Under the pieces are notes generated by a model. That model was not told the DNA's origin. It saw only the letters and a list, made by a program, of their open reading frames with translations, and searched no databases. DNA of 14,565 nucleotides from a bacterium (GTDB lineage: Bacteria; CG03), in contig VMTI01000081.1 in the NCBI GenBank assembly GCA_013791675.1, forward strand, positions 1-14,565. The letters are read 5' to 3'. The translations under genes were made by a program, and so were the position numbers. Shown piece after piece: positions 7,417 through 13,748 of this stretch. Every line of letters begins with the position of its first letter. The first letter of the stretch is position 1.

Positions 7417-7965
7417 CCTTGATATCTTTTTATAGTATAAAATTTTGCAGGCGCTTTCAAGAACGGATGTGAGATTGCAGCATTCGGCAAGAGTTGAAGC
7501 CTTCGCCCATGAACCATGTTTTTTGATAATGCACACCGGATAATTTTTAATGACGGGCGGAAGCTTCATAACAACTTCCTCGGAACCTATGGCGTTTTCA
7601 GCGCTTATGACCGGCACCTCTTTTATGTAAAATGAGCCTTCGGCGTCAACGGGCATTATCACATCATTATCAAAAGACAATACCGTGGCGAACAGAGGAT
7701 GCGCGTGTATGATGGCGAGGGCGTCTGTTTCGCGGTATATGGCTCTGTGCACATCCACTTCCACCGACGCGTTCTCGTCTCTGTTTTTATCGTTCATATT
7801 AACCCTGATTATGTTTTCCGAACTCAAATGCGCGGCATATGAACCGTGCGAGGTTATATAAAAAGAATCGCCGTCCCTGATGCTTATGTTTCCCGACGTG
7901 GAATGTATGATATTTTCCTCAAACAGCATCCTGCCTATTTTTATGAATTCATTTAGTTTAAGCAT
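7414..7965 (-). CDS. Class II aldolase/adducin family protein (metal-dependent)
   Basis: 183 residues, cytoplasmic. The family includes L-fuculose-phosphate aldolase, ribulose-5-phosphate 4-epimerase and methylthioribulose-1-phosphate dehydratase. The phosphate-binding SGN is at 24-26. The metal site looks complete: E69 in the ExxxH segment, H87 and H89 in HAHP, and H150 in KKHGSWA. The substrate cannot be read from the sequence, and no sugar kinase or isomerase gene is adjacent. The ATG at 7965 is chosen because GAGGAG lies 6 nt upstream; the frame is open to 8022 but that would overlap metG. It begins 16 nt after the metG stop, so it is probably co-transcribed with the replication/translation block. 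It is slightly shorter than the typical 200-220 residues. Confidence 0.85.
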   Translation of the reverse strand: MLKLNEFIKIGRMLFEENIIHSTSGNISIRDGDSFYITSHGSYAAHLSSENIIRVNMNDKNRDENASVEVDVHRAIYRETDALAIIHAHPLFATVLSFDNDVIMPVDAEGSFYIKEVPVISAENAIGSEEVVMKLPPVIKNYPVCIIKKHGSWAKASTLAECCNLTSVLESACKILYYKKISR

Positions 7966-7971
7966 TTTTTT

Positions 7972-7977
7972 CTCCTC
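7972..7977 (-). promoter_or_regulatory. Shine-Dalgarno that fixes the start at 7965
   Basis: GAGGAG on the minus strand, 6 nt from the ATG at 7965. It supports the shorter aldolase and leaves metG and the aldolase gene non-overlapping. Confidence 0.8.
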
Positions 7978-7981
7978 AATA

Positions 7982-9517
7982 TTAATCAGAATTTTGGGTT
8001 TCCCCGCTACGGATGATGTCAAGTGCGGGAAAAAGAATTTCCCCGCCGGGTATAACCTGCCCTTTTCTGAATGCCCCCGGCTCCGGCAATTTAATTTCAG
8101 CGGCGATATGCGAAGCCATTTCCGCGCATTTCACCGGCATAAAAGGAGAAAGAATGCCCGTGATAAATTCAAGGCAGCCCTCAAGCGTCAGCATAACGTC
8201 GTTCAGCCGGGGCGATTTCTCCTTGAAAAGAACCCATGGTTTTTTTTCTTCTATAAAACGGTTAGCCGCATCAACTAGTTCCCAGAGCGCATTCAACGCG
8301 CTGTGAAATTGAAGCTCGTCCATGAAAGATGAAAATTTTTGAAGCGCTTCTGTCTGCTTCTTGAAGATTTCCGCGTCGAAAGAACCGTCGGACGGAGTTT
8401 TTCCTCCGAAATATTTGGAAAGCATCACTTCCGTTCTTTTGAAAAGATTGCCCAGCGGATTCGCCAGATCCGCGGCATATCTTTCCTCTATTCTATCAAT
8501 AGAAAAAGCCCCGTCTGCTCCGAAAGGCATTTCCCTGAGGAAAAAAAATCTTAGAATATCGGGCTCAAAATGTTTGCAAACCTCATAAGGGGTGACTATA
8601 TTGCCCGTTGATTTTGACATTTTATCATTTTTGAGAGTCCACCACCCGTGGCCGTAAACTTTTTTAGGCAAAGGCAAATCCAGCGCCATAAGGAGAGCCG
8701 GAAAGATAACCGTGTGAAAATAATATATTTCTTTGCCCACAATGTGACAGTCGGCCGGCCAGAGTTTTCCGAAGCGCTCCATGTCATGCGGAAATCCCGC
8801 ACCTGATAAATAATTTACAAGAGCGTCGAACCACACATAAATTGTTTTTGACGGATCTCCGGGAACGGAAATTCCCCATGTCACTTTTTCCCGCGTCACG
8901 CACAGATCTTTAAGGCCTCTTGTGACGGTGTCTATGGTTTTGTTGGCCAACTCGGAGGGTTTAAGGAAATCCGGATTCGCTTTATAGAAATTCAGCAGTT
9001 TTTCCCCGTAAGAGGACAGACGGAAAAAAAGCGCACTCTCGGCCTTTATTTCGTTTATCTTTTTTCCGCAGTCGGGACAATTGCCATTCGCGTCTTTAAC
9101 CTGCTGTTCGGTAAAAAAAGTCTCACAGCTTACGCAATAAGGCCCCTGATAGTCAGCGCTGTAAATGTCACCCTGAGCAAGAAGTTTTTTAAACACTTCC
9201 TCCACCGCCTTTTTGTGGAAGTTATCCGTCGTCCGCACAAATCCGTCGTAAGAGATGTTCATAAAACTCCAGAGTTCCTTTGCCGCGGCCGCTCCGCGGT
9301 CAACCCACTCCTCGGGTTTAACCCCGGATTTTTCGGCGCTCCGGTATATCTTTTCTCCGTGCTCGTCCATGCCCGTGAGCATAAAGGTTTCCCTGCCTTT
9401 AAGCGCCTGCCATCTTTTCGCGGTGTCGGCGGCAACAGTGGAATAGGCGTGGCCTATGTGAAGTGGCGCGTTAGCGTAATATATCGGAGTTGTAATGTAA
9501 TAAATTTTTTCACGCAC
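7982..9517 (-). CDS. metG: Methionyl-tRNA synthetase
   Basis: 511 residues; charges tRNA-Met in the cytoplasm. It has the HIGH motif (HIGH at 20-23) in APLHIGHAYSTVAAD and the zinc knuckle CVSC...CPDC (C128, C131, C147, C150). WFDALVNYL and KMSKS (299-303) follow. The C-terminal tRNA-binding OB (EMAP-like) domain is absent, as in the short bacterial MetRS type, so a separate tRNA-binding protein may exist elsewhere. The GTG at 9517 is chosen because AAGGAG ends 8 nt upstream. An in-frame GTG three codons earlier (9526) lies inside that Shine-Dalgarno, so it is unlikely, although it would overlap the ricT stop. The gene follows ricT directly, as in the conserved tmk-holB-ricT-metG order. Confidence 0.96.
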   Translation of the reverse strand: MREKIYYITTPIYYANAPLHIGHAYSTVAADTAKRWQALKGRETFMLTGMDEHGEKIYRSAEKSGVKPEEWVDRGAAAAKELWSFMNISYDGFVRTTDNFHKKAVEEVFKKLLAQGDIYSADYQGPYCVSCETFFTEQQVKDANGNCPDCGKKINEIKAESALFFRLSSYGEKLLNFYKANPDFLKPSELANKTIDTVTRGLKDLCVTREKVTWGISVPGDPSKTIYVWFDALVNYLSGAGFPHDMERFGKLWPADCHIVGKEIYYFHTVIFPALLMALDLPLPKKVYGHGWWTLKNDKMSKSTGNIVTPYEVCKHFEPDILRFFFLREMPFGADGAFSIDRIEERYAADLANPLGNLFKRTEVMLSKYFGGKTPSDGSFDAEIFKKQTEALQKFSSFMDELQFHSALNALWELVDAANRFIEEKKPWVLFKEKSPRLNDVMLTLEGCLEFITGILSPFMPVKCAEMASHIAAEIKLPEPGAFRKGQVIPGGEILFPALDIIRSGETQNSD

Positions 9518-9522
9518 TCCGG

Positions 9523-10119
9523 TCACTCCTTAATCTGGTGGCAGCAAAGCGTTTTGCCGCAGGGCCCTAAGGCTTTTTGAGACGCGCCGCGGGATACTTT
9601 TCCTCTGCATTTACCAAACAGCGTGCAGCAGAACGGCCGTCCGCATACGCCCAGCCCTCCTATAATTCTGGCGCATTCTATTGGCGATACCTGCGCCATC
9701 TGCACATGTGTGTGAAGACGGGAGTTAATGTCTTTTATCAGCGCCCTGAAATCCACTCTCGCATTCGCCGTATAATAGACGAATATCCTCCTCTTCTCAA
9801 AAGTGAAACAGACTTTTGCGAGTTTAAGCGGAGTTCCATGCACAGCGACAAGTTCATTTACGGTTTTAAACGCCGATTTTTCTTCAGCGTCGAGTTTTTT
9901 CAGTTTTTTAAGATCTTCTTCCGTCATCTTTTTAATCAGCGGCGGGATATTTTTCTGGGAATCCGAAGCAGACACGGGAGATGACAGGCACACAGCGGCT
10001 TCTTTCCCGTATTCGGTTTTAACCAACACATGGTCAAGCGGCGACGGTGCCACCTCACCGCACAAGTATAAACTTACACTCCTGTCCCTCAGAAGCATGG
10101 CTCTAATCGTGGCTAACAT
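9523..10119 (-). CDS. ricT: PSP1 domain protein, RicT (YaaT) family
   Basis: 198 residues. The C-terminal PSP1 domain shows FVYYTANARVDFRALIKDIN (113-132), then GGLGVCGRPFCC (154-165) and CGKTLCC (187-193). Both cysteine clusters of the family are kept. The linker between them is shorter than the usual roughly 30 residues that end in NPxKISGxCGRLMCC, and the tail after CGKTLCC is only five residues. In Bacillus subtilis RicT acts with RicA and RicF as an Fe-S protein complex that modulates RNase Y-dependent mRNA processing; whether that holds here is unknown. An acidic/basic helix (65-90) precedes the domain. AGGGGA lies about 10 nt before the ATG at 10119. The position between holB and metG matches the Bacillota order. 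Confidence 0.9.
   Translation of the reverse strand: MLATIRAMLLRDRSVSLYLCGEVAPSPLDHVLVKTEYGKEAAVCLSSPVSASDSQKNIPPLIKKMTEEDLKKLKKLDAEEKSAFKTVNELVAVHGTPLKLAKVCFTFEKRRIFVYYTANARVDFRALIKDINSRLHTHVQMAQVSPIECARIIGGLGVCGRPFCCTLFGKCRGKVSRGASQKALGPCGKTLCCHQIKE
9526..9531 (-). promoter_or_regulatory. Shine-Dalgarno that fixes the metG start
   Basis: AAGGAG on the minus strand, 8 nt before the GTG at 9517. It sits over the end of ricT, so metG translation is probably coupled to ricT termination. Confidence 0.75.
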
Positions 10120-10125
10120 TATTTA

Positions 10126-10232
10126 AATTCCCCTGTTTTGTAAATGCTGCATCCGCGAAGGGGTGGCAGACCGAAGCGTTTCGTCCGCCGGCGAAGAAAC
10201 CGTCGTGCGCGTGCGGGGTCTGACGGGGTATT
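10126..10232 (-). repeat. Small palindromic element, copy C
   Basis: The ends are AATTCCCC (10126-10133) and GGGGTATT (10225-10232), an inverted repeat with one mismatch. The inner stem GGCAGACC (10165-10172) pairs with GGTCTGAC (10217-10224), 7 of 8. It shares the block AGACCGAAGC-TTTCGTC with copy A, plus about 20 extra bases in the loop. It fills nearly all of the gap between the holB stop and the ricT start, in the same orientation as copies A and B. It contributes the AGGGGA-like Shine-Dalgarno of ricT. Confidence 0.8.
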
Positions 10233-10239
10233 TGTTCTC

Positions 10240-11151
10240 TCATAAAAATGACGGGATACCCTTAAACAGCAGCCGTGAAAGCACGACGTTCGGCATTCTC
10301 TGTTTTTTCAGCATGCCGCAGCACGTGTGCAGGTATTCAATCTCATATGATAACCTTTCCGAGGGATTTTTTTTCATGACGGCCGCGCCCTTATGCATAA
10401 GAGCTTCTATAAAAGCATGCGTTTTTTCGCGCTTAACGGCGGCGGCGGTTTTGTTTTTTTTCGCGGGCACCTCCTGAAATTTTTTTAATGCCCCGAAAAG
10501 TTCCTTCCAGCGGCTCGTATCCCTAAATAGCGCAAGGGCGGTCGCTAACGCCAGGTCCGAATCCGTCATTTCAACCACAGCGGATTCAGGAGGAAAACGA
10601 AGTATCTGCGCTCTTGAACGTATCGTCGGCAGAAGAGAATGAAGAGATGATGTGATTAGAATTATTACGCAATTTTCAGGAGGCTCTTCCAGAATTTTAA
10701 GAAGGCTGTTTTCCGCATCAACTGACAGCAGTTCGCTCTCACGTATAACGGCTATTTTGAAAACCCCCGGCGCGCTTTTTCTCGTCATAAAATGTATCAG
10801 ATATTTGCACGGGTCAATTCCCAGTGATTTATCCGACGTTATAAGCAGAAAGTCAGGATTGGATTTCCTCTCGCGCATTAAACAGAGACGGCATGAAGAT
10901 TCGGTTCCACAGTCTTTTTTCTTGCTGCAGAAAAGCGTGACCGGATTCGGATTAAGGCAACTCCCGCAGCGTCCGCAGGCGCTGTCAGAAGATGCTTTGC
11001 AATTCAGAATTCTGGCAAACTCAAGGGCCGTTTGATATTTTATGTCCCTGTCCGGCCCCGCGAATATATACGCTCCCGCGACAGTGCCGGATTGAACCGC
11101 TCCGGAGAGAGTTTTAACTACGCTTGACGGACAACTTATTTTTTCAAACAC
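10240..11151 (-). CDS. holB: DNA polymerase III delta-prime subunit (clamp loader)
   Basis: 303 residues; an AAA+ subunit of the clamp-loader complex that places the sliding clamp on DNA. The Walker A position is degenerate (GPDRDIKYQT, 32-41), as is usual for delta-prime. ENSLLKILEEPP (147-158) and the arginine segment PTIRSRAQ (175-182) are clear. The zinc region is unusual: C51, C59, C62 and C65 form the normal CxxC-type site. About 25 residues are then inserted with C75, C81, C87 and C90 before the NPDF that corresponds to the family's HPD(F/Y). The GTG start at 11151 overlaps the tmk 3' end by 16 bases and has AGGA about 10 nt upstream. Confidence 0.88.
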   Translation of the reverse strand: MFEKISCPSSVVKTLSGAVQSGTVAGAYIFAGPDRDIKYQTALEFARILNCKASSDSACGRCGSCLNPNPVTLFCSKKKDCGTESSCRLCLMRERKSNPDFLLITSDKSLGIDPCKYLIHFMTRKSAPGVFKIAVIRESELLSVDAENSLLKILEEPPENCVIILITSSLHSLLPTIRSRAQILRFPPESAVVEMTDSDLALATALALFRDTSRWKELFGALKKFQEVPAKKNKTAAAVKREKTHAFIEALMHKGAAVMKKNPSERLSYEIEYLHTCCGMLKKQRMPNVVLSRLLFKGIPSFL

Positions 11152-11753
11152 TTTTCAACAATCCTGAGTATTCTGCGATGCACCTGATTTTGGGTTCCCG
11201 CCCCATCAACAGTTTTCACCCGCTTTTTGTTAAGCGCGCAAATACGTTTGTATCCTTGCTCAACCCGTTTGTGGAAAGACGCTTTTTCAAGCTCAAGCCG
11301 GTCTTTCTTTCCTTTTATTCTGCCGAGAGATTTCTTAGAAGAAAATTTCATGTATATTGTTACATCGGGTTTTAATCCGCCAGTCGCGACAGTGTCTATG
11401 AGTTTAACGTCTTTCATATTCAGGCCTCTTCCGTAACCCTGATAAGCTATTGTTGCGTCGGAATATCTTTCGCAAATGACAATTTTCCCCTCGTCCAGAG
11501 CTGGTTTTATCACTTCGGCCGTGTGGCCGGCGCGGGAAGCCTCGTAAAGCAAAAGTTCCGCAAGCGGAAAAACTTTGTGATCAGGATCCAGAAGAAGTTT
11601 GCGGAGATGCTCGCAGAAAAGAGAACCGCCCGGTTCTCTTGTCCGGATAACCTTATACCCCTTTTTCACAAGAGCCGCCGAAAGTAGCCCGGCCTGAGTT
11701 GATTTGCCGCAGCCGTCACCGCCTTCGAAAGTTATAAACACACCTTTTTTCAT
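11136..11753 (-). CDS. tmk: Thymidylate kinase
   Basis: 205 residues; phosphorylates dTMP to dTDP in the cytoplasm for dTTP synthesis. The P-loop GGDGCGKST is at 11-19, TREPGGS at 38-44 and ERYSDATIAYQGYGRGL at 95-111. The last corresponds to the family DRYxxSxxAYQ with D changed to E. A basic lid region follows (RIKGKKDRLE, 145-154). Length is normal. There is no Shine-Dalgarno before the ATG; an extended -10-like sequence ends 7 nt upstream, suggesting a leaderless transcript. The gene probably starts the tmk-holB-ricT-metG-aldolase transcript; holB begins inside its last codons. Confidence 0.96.
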   Translation of the reverse strand: MKKGVFITFEGGDGCGKSTQAGLLSAALVKKGYKVIRTREPGGSLFCEHLRKLLLDPDHKVFPLAELLLYEASRAGHTAEVIKPALDEGKIVICERYSDATIAYQGYGRGLNMKDVKLIDTVATGGLKPDVTIYMKFSSKKSLGRIKGKKDRLELEKASFHKRVEQGYKRICALNKKRVKTVDGAGTQNQVHRRILRIVEKCLKK

Positions 11754-11760
11754 CTGGTGA

Positions 11761-11789
11761 TTTATAACAAATTTGAACGGATTAATAAA
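11761..11789 (-). promoter_or_regulatory. Candidate promoter of tmk (leaderless geometry)
   Basis: On the minus strand TGT-TATAAA is an extended -10 (hexamer 11761-11766). A weak -35, TTTATT, lies 17 bases further up (11784-11789). Exactly 7 nt separate the -10 from the ATG, so transcription would begin at or next to the start codon. This is inferred from sequence only. Confidence 0.5.
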
Positions 11790-11795
11790 GTATCC

Positions 11796-12194
11796 TCAAA
11801 AGTGTTCCAGCATTTTGAATTCCGCTTCAATGCCGTTGCGGACGGCAAAACTCTCTATAAAATCTCTGTACACAATCAGTTTGCTGTCATTTTTTATATC
11901 CTGATGAAAAAAAGTGAGTTTTTCAAAAGCGTATTTTTTGTACTGCCCGTCAATTTTCCTGCTCATAATCTCAAAATCACCTCGCAAAAGCAGTTTGTCA
12001 TAATAAGGGATAGGCTCGTCAGCTTCAAGCAGTCCGTACTTGCCGGAAAAAATAAGAAATCCGTTTCCCGAAATCAGCGCCTGCTTGTAAACATATTCTA
12101 TGTGCGGCGCGAGATAACGTTTCAGGGCCGGGAGCATTCCCTCTTCGCGCGATTTTTCCTTTGAGCAGTGCGTTATAAAATAATGCGGATTCAT
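11796..12194 (-). CDS. DUF6884-like protein, unknown function
   Basis: 132 residues, soluble. It has the N-terminal THCSKEK (8-14), a middle segment ALKRYLAPHIEYVYKQA and the block FSGKYGLLEADEPIPYYDKLL (49-69). These match what I recall of the DUF6884 family (CSxxK near the start, then SAKYGLL...PYD). The family has no settled function. The ATG directly follows the TAA of the acetyltransferase-fold gene (TAAATG), so translation is probably coupled; there is no clear Shine-Dalgarno. About 42 bases, holding the tmk promoter candidate, separate it from tmk. Confidence 0.7.
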   Translation of the reverse strand: MNPHYFITHCSKEKSREEGMLPALKRYLAPHIEYVYKQALISGNGFLIFSGKYGLLEADEPIPYYDKLLLRGDFEIMSRKIDGQYKKYAFEKLTFFHQDIKNDSKLIVYRDFIESFAVRNGIEAEFKMLEHF

Positions 12195-12833
12195 TTACTT
12201 TAACACTTCGCCCGGATTATTGAGTTTGTCCTGCAGTTTGCCGTAAAAACGGCCGCTGTGGAGGCCGTCAACCAGCGCGTGATGGGCCTGGAGCGACACC
12301 GGCATTAAAATATTTCCGGCACTTTTATAAAATTTCCCCCATGATATTCTCGGCACGGAATCCGCCGGATGCATATGTATGGGATGCGTTATATTCGTAA
12401 ATGAAACCCAGGGGATAGAAGTGATGTAAAGAAGGTCGTCACGGTTTTCGGGATTATCTATAGCCGGATTTTTTACCGTGTTTTCCATGGCCTTCACTAT
12501 CCTTTGATTGAATTCGGCGAAACTTTCCGTATATTCAACGAAACAATAGCTGAAAATTTCATTTTCCATAAGCATTGTGAAAGACGGATGGACAGCGTCG
12601 TGCTCCACAACTTTTTTGCCGCGTATTCTCTGCCTGAGTTCTGGCACTTCGTTAGCGGCGGATGATACCATATGCAGAACCGCTTTAAAAAAAGATATGC
12701 CGTTTGTCTTAACATAGCCGCAAAGAGCCGCCACGTCAACATCAGCGCAGAGGGCGAAATGCGGATAATCCATGGCGCTGAAAAATTCAAAATGTTTTTT
12801 TCTCTTCCACTTATCAATGTCTATGCTCTTCAT
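12195..12833 (-). CDS. Chloramphenicol acetyltransferase-fold (CAT family) acyltransferase
   Basis: 212 residues, the normal CAT length. The signature QAHHALVDGLH (182-192) gives the catalytic histidine (H185 by alignment with CAT H195) and the structural D189. ITSIPWVSFTNI (137-148) keeps the family serine region (S144). The fold works as a trimer that transfers an acyl group from acyl-CoA to a hydroxyl. Many chromosomal members lie in non-resistance contexts, and nothing nearby suggests an integron or plasmid cassette, so the substrate is open. The start has a strong GGAGG 7 nt upstream. The gene leads a short transcript with the DUF6884-like gene and is divergent from the RNA methyltransferase gene. 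Confidence 0.9.
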   Translation of the reverse strand: MKSIDIDKWKRKKHFEFFSAMDYPHFALCADVDVAALCGYVKTNGISFFKAVLHMVSSAANEVPELRQRIRGKKVVEHDAVHPSFTMLMENEIFSYCFVEYTESFAEFNQRIVKAMENTVKNPAIDNPENRDDLLYITSIPWVSFTNITHPIHMHPADSVPRISWGKFYKSAGNILMPVSLQAHHALVDGLHSGRFYGKLQDKLNNPGEVLK

Positions 12834-12840
12834 ATTTTTT

Positions 12841-12845
12841 CCTCC
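12841..12845 (-). promoter_or_regulatory. Shine-Dalgarno of the CAT-fold gene
   Basis: GGAGG on the minus strand, 7 nt before the ATG at 12833. It contrasts with the absence of any Shine-Dalgarno at the divergent gene starting at 12964. Confidence 0.8.
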
Positions 12846-12859
12846 GCCACGAAAATTAA

Positions 12860-12889
12860 ATCATATTAGGAAATTCATTGCAATGGAAA
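12860..12889 (-). promoter_or_regulatory. Candidate promoter of the CAT-fold gene
   Basis: On the minus strand the -10 is TATGAT (12860-12865) and the -35 is TTTCCA (12884-12889), with an 18-bp spacer. The expected leader is about 20 nt and carries the GGAGG ribosome site. The -35 is weak. Confidence 0.4.
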
Positions 12890-12926
12890 AAAGAATGAAA
12901 AAAGGGGACGTCCTTAATATTCTCAC

Positions 12927-12956
12927 TTGCGGCAACGTGCGCTTTTGTGATACAAT
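12927..12956 (+). promoter_or_regulatory. Candidate promoter of the RNA methyltransferase gene (leaderless geometry)
   Basis: -35 TTGCGG (12927-12932), 18-bp spacer, extended -10 TGA-TACAAT (hexamer 12951-12956). The ATG at 12964 is 7 nt after the -10, so the transcript should start at or beside the start codon. No Shine-Dalgarno is present. Confidence 0.6.
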
Positions 12957-12963
12957 CCGCCCT

Positions 12964-13689
12964 ATGAGCAAAAAAGAACTGCAGCTTATCCGTTCTCTGA
13001 AAAACAAGAAGGAAAGAAATGAACACGGGCTTTTTGTCGTTGAAGGCGTAAAAGCGGTAAAAGAGCTTCTCGCTTCGCATATTAAGGTGCATTCCGTTTA
13101 CGCGGTTAAAAAATTTGAGGGTATAGAATCGCCGGCGGTTTTAGTGACCGACGGAGAATTCGCGAAAATAAGTTCCATGAAAAGCCCGCAGGGCATTCTC
13201 GCCTGCGCGCGCAAACCATCATATACTCTCACCATCGCGGAATTGCGAAATGAACTGACTCTTGCGCTCTGCGGCATAAGAGATCCCGGCAATATGGGCT
13301 CCATCGTCCGCACAGCAGACTGGTTCGGTATAAAAAATATTATTTGTTCGGAAGACACATGCGATATTTACAATCCCAAGGCCATTGCCGCCGCCATGGG
13401 CTCCGCTTTCAAGGTGAAAACCCATTACATTAATCTGGAAAATTTTCTTTCGCAGGCCCAAACCGCCAAAATACCGATTTATGCCTCCGTTATAGACGGG
13501 GAAAATATATATCATTCCAAATTATCTGAGTACGGCATTATACTTATAGGAAACGAATCAAGGGGCGTGCCCGGCGGGAACTCCGGCGCAGCCGATATAA
13601 AAATATCCATACCCCGTTTCGGTTCCGCCGAATCCCTCAACGCGGCGCTCGCCTGCGCCGTGCTCTGCGCGGAATTCCGACGCAGATAA
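12964..13689 (+). CDS. TrmH/SpoU family RNA 2'-O-methyltransferase
   Basis: 241 residues. An N-terminal SpoU substrate-binding domain (about 5-85; LFVVEGVKAVKELL at 23-36) precedes the SPOUT knot domain. That domain shows motif 1 RDPGNMGSIVRTADWFG (106-122), motif 2 ILIGNESRGVP (193-203) and motif 3 IPRFGSAESLNAALACAV (216-233). All three S-adenosylmethionine-knot motifs and R116 are intact. It probably methylates a ribose in rRNA or tRNA; the target site cannot be told. The frame is open from 12772, but that start lies inside the divergent gene; the ATG at 12964 gives the normal family N-terminus. There is no Shine-Dalgarno, and the promoter candidate directly abuts the start. Confidence 0.93.
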   Translation: MSKKELQLIRSLKNKKERNEHGLFVVEGVKAVKELLASHIKVHSVYAVKKFEGIESPAVLVTDGEFAKISSMKSPQGILACARKPSYTLTIAELRNELTLALCGIRDPGNMGSIVRTADWFGIKNIICSEDTCDIYNPKAIAAAMGSAFKVKTHYINLENFLSQAQTAKIPIYASVIDGENIYHSKLSEYGIILIGNESRGVPGGNSGAADIKISIPRFGSAESLNAALACAVLCAEFRRR

Positions 13690-13712
13690 AGAGTAAGCCG
13701 CCGCGAAACGCT

Positions 13713-13741
13713 TTGCGCTCTGTTCATTAAATTACTACACT
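13713..13741 (+). promoter_or_regulatory. Candidate promoter of the ComEC-like gene (leaderless geometry)
   Basis: -35 TTGCGC (13713-13718), 17-bp spacer, -10 TACACT (13736-13741). The -10 ends 7 nt before the ATG at 13749, the same spacing as at 12964 and at tmk. No Shine-Dalgarno is present. Confidence 0.5.
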
Positions 13742-13748
13742 TTTGAAT

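Noticed and set aside
7999..8033. Inverted repeat TTTCCCCGC ... GCGGGAAAA near the metG 3' end
   Set aside because: The arms are imperfect and lie in the last codons of metG. They may be a decayed repeat, but there is no second copy good enough to support an annotation.
478..10232. The three similar palindromes as a CRISPR array
   Set aside because: The copies are kilobases apart, vary in length and have no regular spacers; no cas gene is present.
12195..12833. CAT-fold gene as an acquired chloramphenicol-resistance gene
   Set aside because: There is no cassette, transposon or plasmid context, base use matches the neighbours, and many chromosomal CAT-fold proteins are not known to confer resistance.
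12772..12963. Longer N-terminus for the TrmH-family gene
   Set aside because: It would overlap the divergent CAT-fold gene and its promoter region, and family proteins begin near the ATG at 12964.
13690..13748. GC-rich stretch after the RNA methyltransferase stop as a terminator
   Set aside because: Only an imperfect stem can be drawn and no T-run follows; a promoter-like TTGCGC-17-TACACT fits better.
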